Made by a program: the position numbers and the translations under genes. Under the pieces are notes generated by a model that saw only the letters and a program-made list of their open reading frames with translations, made no database searches and had not been told where the DNA came from. DNA of 64,000 nucleotides. It comes from Pieris napi. Lineage: Eukaryota; Arthropoda; Insecta; Lepidoptera; Pieridae. Position 1 is the first letter of the stretch; each line of letters starts with the position of its first letter. The stretch lies in the NCBI RefSeq assembly GCF_905475465.1, contig NC_062250.1, forward strand, positions 7,400,501 to 7,464,500, given 5' to 3'. This document shows positions 57,181 through 64,000 of the stretch, piece by piece.

Positions 57181-57389
57181 TTGTTACCAGCCTGCGAGAC
57201 GTGCGACTTCTCGTAGAACCCACAACTGTGGTGAGAGGCGGTATAGCAGCCCTCATCTGCTCTCGAGACATGCAGGGGGCGCCACTGTACTCTGTCAAAT
57301 GGTATAGAGGAAATCACGAGTTCTACAGATTCACACCAATGGAGGAACCCGACACCAGGGTGTTTGGATTACCAGGGATATATGTGGAT
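57181..57389 (+). CDS. beat: beaten-path family gene, exon with first half of Ig domain
   Basis: The acceptor ATTTCAG precedes 57181 and the donor GTAAGT follows 57389. The exon opens in phase 1 (two bases complete a codon) and ends on a codon boundary, giving 69 full codons. The product starts VTSLRDVRLLVEPTTVVRGG, then has the Ig cysteine (ALIC, residue 26) and the beat hallmark LYSVKWYRG (Trp at 40), followed by EFYRFTP and VFGLPGIYVD. Beat proteins are neuronal immunoglobulin-family proteins; in Drosophila several bind Side-family partners and guide motor axons. The signal-peptide exon was not found. Identification rests on the ungapped family signature across this and the next exon. Confidence 0.9.
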
Positions 57390-57406
57390 GTAAGTATCTT
57401 TTAATA

Positions 57407-57790
57407 TACTAGCGACTGCCCGTCACTGCCTTATTTTATTTATTTATATACGCGTTTTTTCTGAAGGGGTAGGTAGAAACCACGGATGTCCATTTGCTAC
57501 GCTTCTGACATACCTTGGTCATGACACACTTTTGTGCCATTCAGCATGCATGCTCGTCGGTGATGGGTACTTTTAACTTGTCCCTTCTCTAGTACCTCCT
57601 CTCTAGTATGTAGAAAACGCCGACTTCACCATCCATGGTTACTTTCTATATCCAACTAACGGCTGCTAATCATTGATACGTTTGAAACACACAGCCTAAG
57701 TAAACGAACTTATCCATTTGTTCCACTTTTTCTCTATCAGAATATCGCATACAGTCCTATTTCAAATACCACCACAAATGAAAATTGTAC
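57407..57790 (-). pseudogene. Degenerate LINE fragment in the beat intron
   Basis: The minus strand reads EKVEQMDKFVYLGCVFQ, the same reverse-transcriptase tail motif as at 30140-30790. The shared + strand words TACTTTTAACTTGTCCCTTC and CTCTAGTA occur in both, showing one family. At its left edge, ACTAGCGACTGCCCGTCAC could be an inverted Helitron-like CTAGT end. Introns can carry such debris without effect. Confidence 0.6.
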
Positions 57791-60700
57791 ACAGTACAAC
57801 GTAATAAACTTTAAAACGAAGATTACTCTCAATTATACTCTCCGTTGCTGGAACAATAATAAGATATCTCTAGGGTCCTACATAAACCTCATTATGATCG
57901 AGATGTTTGTACATAGAAACGTAACAAATAATTTTTTTGTACTTTGTATTTGTGTATAGGATAAATTTAAAATTCGCAGTGGTTGGTGTTGGTTTACTCA
58001 AACTATAACACGAATAGTTTGGGTCATCTCTGAATTAATTTTAAGTATCTTTATTTATTCATCCTACACATATACAATATATAGACATAATATTTCGGTT
58101 CTTAATTGATTTTGTCAGAACACCTCTCACAATTAAACCTACTTTCAAATGCTATTTTTATTAATAAATAACACACCGTTTGAAATTGTCTATTCTATCG
58201 GGTTACTCTTTTAATACCCAAAATCTTTGAAAAAGACCCAACCAACTCCCAAGAACTATTCAATTACTTAGAACTAAACCACAAAGCCCAATTCAAGTTC
58301 CATCTTACACGAAATTGTGAAATGTTTTGCTCCTGACACGGCTTAGTGAGCACTTATTCTCACATATAACTCACAATGGGTATATTTGTGTACATGAGTT
58401 TAATGTAATATAATATATATTCCTCCTATTGAATTTGACTAAAACTCTTTATGTTCTTGAATTATGCTAAAAGCTTATTATGGTGCTAACAAAATTTAAC
58501 TTTAAATAAAAATTCTAAATCGTATTTATTTTATTTTGATTACTCAAGCATTAGAACTAAAACAAAGGTATTTAAGAGTAATTCTAGAAAACGTAAGCTA
58601 TTTCGCGATTTAATTAAAGATTTTATATCGTTTATCACGAACCATTTTAATTCACAAAACAAATCGTCAACAATTTATTTTCCACTTCTACACTAATGAA
58701 ATAGATGTTAAAACTAACTCTTATCTCAAATCATAAAAGATATAAATAACGTTCCTAAACCACTTTATAACACATTGTGCGTACATTGTGTTACGTATAA
58801 AAATAAATGATATTTTAAATAGTAAAAGATTCAAGAAATAAAAGAGAATTTCTATCATTGAAGATTTCCAAGATCATTGTTAGCCTGCTGTGTAATCATA
58901 CCCCATGTATGATATTACACATTGTTTGGCAAAAATATTGTCAGAAATCCGGTATATTTTAGACCCCAAAAAGTCGACGCAGAGAGACACAAAGATGATA
59001 CGAACAAAAATCACACAGGATATTTCGTCATTGTATCAATTGTATCGCCAGTTGCCTGAAAATGTGCAAATATCGACGAAAATAATTACTACTGAAATGA
59101 AAATTGAAAACGATTTATGTAAAATTAAACCCCGCATTGATCAAGCCATACCAAACAACACTTGCTTTAAAAGGAAATTCTCTCAAGTTCGTAAACACTG
59201 ATCATCGCTTTCAATTTATTTTATGAAAACTAATCAATTACACTTAAATTTATATACAAAATTTTGTTTTTATGGGTCTCATTATGTATTACAATTATAC
59301 ATTAACATTTTTGAGGTACGATTTAGTACTTTAAAACCACAAAGTTTCCATATGCTTCAAAAAACTAATCTACACTACATAGGTACAACCTCCACATTAA
59401 CTTCTATTGTTACAAGTAGTTGATAATTTTTCCTGTTTGTACTGCAAATGAAAACAGAATTTTAACTTTTTGTTTGTCAAATGATTCGCCCGCAATCAAA
59501 CCCTGGGTTTCAGCAATGCTTTTAACGTCGGATCTAAGTGTTTGTATATTCAACGCAGCAATATGTTTTAAAAACGTTTCTCACGATAATCGTATTTAAA
59601 TTCTTACAAAGGAATTCTTTAGTTTTACCTTATACCTGTCTCTGACATGCCTGGATAGGTTGAAATAGCATATCCACGTAAGTAGTTGAGCGTCTGACTC
59701 AATATTATCTACACACGATACCGATAAACTTTGTTTATAGTGATACTATAACTTAATAGCGTTTCAGGATTTAATAGGAGAGACTTTATGTTATTTATTT
59801 AGTAATAAAAATATTGTATTGGAATACTAATAACAGGTCTTTCATACTATCAAATATTTTGAATAAATGCAAATTGTAATGTAATGTAAAGTTTTAAATA
59901 ATTAACATAAATATTTATTTATTTATTTATTAGGTTTATTAAATATGAAATAATGGAAGTTGATGACGAAAATACGTATATGACCACTCCAATCAAGTGT
60001 AAAGTTTTCTCTCACGTATTGTGTAATAGGCATGTCTACGCATTGTCCGTTGTGTTAAGTTTTCATTAATTGGGATTTAGGAATTGATTCGGCTCAGGTA
60101 CATATTATTGTTGCAAAACGGCTCAGCCCTAAGGACTTCAACTAATGTAAATCAATCGAAAACAACCAAATGTTCGTTGAATTTAGTTATATTTATTTTA
60201 CCTATCATAGCGTCTTACATTGAACAACGAACGCCATCTAATATATTTCAGGTAGGAACTTTTCATTAAAGTATGTGCATATAATTGTATTTTCATCAAA
60301 ATATTTATGCATAATCTACAAAACACGAAAATAATTACCAAATTGAAAAAAAAAATGCACTGTTAAATTACTGATTACAAACACGTGAACTTAAATGTGT
60401 AAGTATATATAGATATGTTTGTTGACAAATGTATCGGAAACTTATATCAATTAAAAAAAGAATATAACAGCAGTCCAAGTTTAAAAATCGCTTTATTAGT
60501 TTTTGAGATATGGTTATCCTTGTACAATATAGGTAGTGGTTAATAAATTATATCGTCATTATTTTCAATAGACAGGTTGTGTTCGGTTTTTTTTATTACT
60601 TTTATTGGAAGCTTTTTTCGACCGAAATTGTGCAAATTAATTCGACGCATGAAAGCCTAAGTAATACATTAAATTTAAACTTATCGTTCATAACTGCAAA

Positions 60701-61299
60701 TGTTATTATTAAAGAAATTTAAATCTAGTAAAATTATAATGAATGTAAACCAGTATTTTAAACTTATCCTTATGTTACTACTTTTTAAACTTACTTATTA
60801 CATGCATTATTACTACAAAGGTTTTAGCGTTAGATTTCTGCATGTATTTGATAATTTTTCTTCACACAATGGTCCCACATAATGATGCATTGGATGCAAA
60901 AACACAACTCTGGTCGAGAATCGTATGCTTCATTACTAAACTAATACTGCTTTTAATTTATACCTTTAGGGACTAAAACCTTGACTTTAGTACAACATTC
61001 ATAAATGTAACCAAATTAGAATATAAAAGCTGCATTCACATTAATTAGAAACACATTTAATCTCTTCATTAATTACGCTATTTAATGTTTTCTCATGTAT
61101 TTTTAAAGCGTTATTTACTCATTTTAAATTGTTGAGCGATGCGACGGTATTCTACGTTAAACATGAAAAAAATTAATTACGTAAACGACAATTTTGTAGC
61201 CATAATAATTTATATTATGTCAACTCCGGTGAAATAAATCCAGATAATATAACTTTTCTACAGTTGTGATACTTTTTGACATCCAACACCATTTTGTCT
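57791..61299. other. Beat intron, mostly unannotated
   Basis: AT-rich intronic DNA. A 98-codon open frame (58905-59201) encodes a lysine-rich product (for example RTKITQDISSLYQLYRQLPE). It has less extreme composition than chance frames here, but I recognise no family and no splice context. No second beat exon was found in this part. Confidence 0.4.
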
Positions 61300-61425
61300 T
61301 CAGTCACCGTGACCACGCACGCTGTAAGGCACGCGAAACGTCGGGAAAATTTTAAAATTATGTAAAATAATTATAAGTTTAAAATAATACATAGCATCAA
61401 TTCGTTAAAAAAGTGTTTTCTTTAT
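61300..61425 (+). mobile_element. 5'-truncated LINE tail, family Z
   Basis: GACCACGCACGCTGTAAGGC, ACGCGAAACGTCGGGAAAAT and a TTAAAAAAGTGTTTTCTTTA-type end. The last 80 bp align in order with the 104 bp insert in the Copia pol (minus strand of 13808-13911). A repeated 3' end with variable truncation points to a non-LTR retrotransposon. Confidence 0.55.
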
Positions 61426-62438
61426 ATTATGTTTCTAAAATTGAAATTTTTCTTCGATAACGCACTCGTGTGGGTTTGGGGTCATGAAAGGTTTGTGCTC
61501 CTTGTGTGGTTGGACGGGTCAACAGCATCTCTAGTCTGACACTCGTAAACACGCGACATGCTACTTGATGTGTTATACTCGTAATATCCGTGACCAATCA
61601 CAATAAAAAACAACGATTGTCTTTTATTTCACGTTTTCCCAAGGTGTGCATTTCTCCTATTTCCTCTTTGTACTTTAAAAACTGCTGTACTGAAGTGCGG
61701 TAACACTGCCTAATTACGTTTAACGTGCTATGATAATTGCATATACACAATTTAATTGAAAACATATTGGATTTGGTAACTTAATAGTGACTAGACAATT
61801 AATTTAGCTGTCATATTCCAATATACAAGTACCATGTATTTACAATAAAATAACTTATTATTGTACCAAGTTTAATTAATTTCAAAATTTCATACATATT
61901 CAATATCACTTTGAGTAATATGTGCACACAATGCTACATTAGCCATTTTATTTTTTTAGGGCAGGTGAAGAGCCTTCCCTATAAACTCGTTGAAAATAAT
62001 ATGTAGCTGGAGATCGAACCTATAACCTGCGACTACACCATGAGCGTAAGCCTGAACGATGCCTAATCTTCATTATATTTTAGTCTCTAGCGTAAGCATT
62101 AAGTATATTATGTCTACTAACTTATCAACTGCGTAGGCATACAAAAATAAGTTTTGAAAGTACATCTCATTGAATTTTCATAACATGAACCCCAAAGCGG
62201 AGTTCAAAGGCAAAAAGTACATTATTTTCCTTCAAAATATTCTCGGTCTTTTATTCTATATTCTTTTGCCACGGTTTGTATCAAATTTCTGATCAAAGTG
62301 TTTCAATACGAGAAGAAATTGACATTTCGGTTGCGACTCGAGTGTCGCGGAAATATTGGTCTAAAATGTATTATTGGCTCAAATATTGCTCAAAGCTAAT
62401 GTTAGAGACATCATTAGGCTTACAGGAACACTCATGTA
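61426..62438. other. Beat intron; possible SINE head relic near 61970-62070
   Basis: No exon recognised. GAGATCGAACCTATAACCTG at about 62011-62031 looks like an inverted box B next to a decayed tRNA-like head; it is too weak to classify. Confidence 0.35.
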
Positions 62439-62832
62439 TCTATATATATATAATGAAAATGGTCTTCGTTTGAGGCTCAATCACGCCTAAACCACTGATC
62501 GTATCGACATGAAACTACCACCATTCGATGCGATGAATTTTTCCTAGATGGTTTATGGCTATTTATTTATTAAATTCCAACGTTCCTTCATTTTTTTATT
62601 GCTGTTTTACTTTTATGAAAATTTATCCATACGGACTTCACCGCGGAAACATTCGGGGAGGCTTCCTAGAACCTCTAAACGTCAACTTCTGTTAAAAACT
62701 CGATTTTCGAAATATTTCAATTTTCTTAGCGGGAAGTTAAAAAGAAGAATAATAAAAATATGAAAAAAAATAAAATAATGAAACATAAAATTTATTTTAA
62801 TTCGTCCAGCAAAGCGGGCGCGAAACGGCTAG
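62439..62832 (+). mobile_element. Helitron-like element, family D
   Basis: The start TCTATATATATATAATGAAA is followed by CACTGATCGTATCGACATGA, and the end GCGGGCGCGAAACGGCTAG is CG-rich and terminates in CTAG. The layout is the same as families A-C. It lies in the beat intron in the sense orientation. Confidence 0.65.
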
Positions 62833-63000
62833 TTGTAATATAAAGTGAAGCTACGAAAGATTTTTCTCGTAGCTTTAGCTTCCGTATCTCTTCTTATTTA
62901 TAGTTTACCTAGCAATTGCATGTCAGGCATATAAGTATGCATTCAATTATTGAAAAGGGTTTTTTTTAAGAATTTAATTTCGTTTTACAGGAAGTATATA

Positions 63001-63316
63001 CAGGGCGTCCCAAAGTTATGGGACATGAAGGGTGAATGATTAATTTTACGCTGTTCCTTTCTTTTAAAATACTATGTTACTTAAGAAGAGTTATTAGTTT
63101 AAGGCCATTCTTTCGATTGACATTATAAAAGTAGGGGTGTTTTTCTTTAAATTTAAGTCGGTTCGATTCCCAGACGAGGCAAGTAATTTTTAGAAAATCT
63201 TTGAATGAAGAATTACTAACTTTTAAAAATAACATAAAGTCTTCTTTCGGTAAAACACCCTATCTACGATATTTAAGGTACTTTCCCTTCATGTGCCATA
63301 ACTTTGGGACGCCCTG
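63001..63316. mobile_element. MITE with 32 bp terminal inverted repeats
   Basis: CAGGGCGTCCCAAAGTTATG plus 12 bases (63001-63032) and its reverse complement (63285-63316) differ at one base. TATA flanks both ends and may include a TA target duplication, as in Tc1/mariner-type elements. The interior carries an isolated box B-like GGTTCGATTCC (63160-63170). No transposase. Confidence 0.85.
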
Positions 63317-63453
63317 TATAATAAATATAGATTATTTAATATTTCTGCATAATAATGTATTATTAAATAATATATTTATTATTTTATAATTATATACCAT
63401 GGTATGGCCAATCTAATTTGCTTAACACTGATTTTTTATTCACAATATTTCAG

Positions 63454-63589
63454 ATGAACCGCTCAAACGGCTCCCAAGTTCTTCTACGAAGAATGGATTT
63501 AGGTCTGGCTGGTAACTTCAGCTGTGAAGTGACAGCTGATTCGCCGTCCTTTGTAACGCAGATTGCCACGAAGTATATTGATGTAATTG
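63454..63589 (+). CDS. beat: beaten-path family gene, exon with second half of Ig domain
   Basis: The acceptor ATATTTCAG precedes 63454; the donor GTAAGT begins at 63590. The 136 bp exon opens on a codon boundary, matching the end of the previous exon, and closes in phase 1. The product begins NRSNGSQVLLRRMDLGLAG after Met and continues NFSCEVTADSPSFVTQ, with the second Ig cysteine at residue 24. The SxSQVxLRxxxLxxxGxFxCEVxADxPSF pattern is specific to Beat proteins. Three N-glycosylation sequons (NRS, NGS, NFS) fit an extracellular protein. The phase-1 exit suits the next domain or the C-terminal exon, which lies beyond the window. Confidence 0.92.
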
Positions 63590-63603
63590 GTAAGTATTGT
63601 CAT

Positions 63604-63859
63604 CGTTTTTTTTTTTATGGCTCTGGCACGGTTTGTGCATTAGCCAGCGTCAAGTATAAGATTTTTTTTTATAATTCGTGCTTGCCTTAGAACTTCGACC
63701 GTGTCCTCCATGTACGGTTTAGGCACTCGCCCGGTACCGCACAACCCTCCCAAAGGCCGAGAACAAATTTTTAAATTAAATTAAAACTTTCCCTCGAACC
63801 GGGAATCGAACCCGTTACCCCTCATCTAGCTGCCACTTAATAAGACCGCTAGGCTATAG
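63604..63859 (-). mobile_element. tRNA-derived SINE, third family
   Basis: On the minus strand a tRNA-like head has a box A-like TAGCCTAGCGG and box B GGGTTCGATTCC (about 63801-63812). The body includes TTGTTCTCGGCCTTTGGGAG and the complement of ATGGCTCTGGCACGGTTTGT, and the A-run end lies at 63608-63617 (T on +). It sits 15 bp after the beat donor site. Confidence 0.75.
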
Positions 63860-64000
63860 ATAATATAATAAACATATCGCTTGCCCCGGGGAACAAAGTC
63901 GTAATAGCAAAATCATATATTGTTCAGGAAAAATGAAAGAAGGTAATGCGATTATTACTAGGATACTAATTACAATATCAAACGAAAGCTTATTCTTTCT

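Overview
This window looks like nuclear DNA from a moth or butterfly (Lepidoptera). It is AT-rich and gene-poor, with introns several kilobases long. It is full of lepidopteran-type repeats: short Helitron-like elements ending in CTAG, tRNA-headed SINEs, 5'-truncated LINE tails and many inverted-repeat MITEs. The only host gene I can name is a beaten-path (beat) family immunoglobulin gene on the + strand. Two of its exons are present (57181-57389 and 63454-63589), joined by a 6.06 kb phase-0 intron. Its first and last exons lie outside the window or were not recognised. A short terminal exon with a poly(A) signal (674-877) may be the end of an upstream + strand gene.

Left third (1-19 kb): a possible gene end, LINE and SINE fragments, a 564 bp fold-back element, and a complete Copia LTR retrotransposon on the minus strand (12119-16813). 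The Copia element has identical 161 bp LTRs, a GTTTA target duplication and a primer site matching initiator tRNA-Met. Its coding region is broken by frameshifts, a small inverted duplication and a 104 bp LINE-tail insertion.

Middle (19-36 kb): mostly dispersed repeats. These include several MITEs, two Helitron-like elements joined head to tail at 27432-28069, tRNA-derived SINEs, and degenerate LINE reverse-transcriptase tails.

Right of centre (36497-52355): the most unusual object is a 15.86 kb Ty3/Gypsy-type LTR element. It has identical 171 bp LTRs, a GTTGG target duplication, a primer site and a polypurine tract. Between primer site and gag it carries about 11.9 kb of 50 bp tandem repeats arranged in higher-order units of about 1.1 kb, with 11 copies of a roughly 204 bp spacer. 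Most monomers consist of a small hairpin followed by a near-invariant 14-base core (ATCATTAAATTGAT). The gag-pol behind the array is heavily decayed and lacks the reverse-transcriptase active site. The array has two blocks, each ending in the same spacer variant plus the array-gag junction, so a duplication crossed that junction. The element sits in one Helitron-like repeat and carries another copy of the same family.

Right end (52-64 kb): dispersed repeats and the beat exons. The beat intron holds a LINE fragment, a Helitron-like element and a MITE. A further Helitron-like element ends 18 bp before the first visible beat exon and probably supplies its branch point. All calls come from reading the sequence; no database search was possible.
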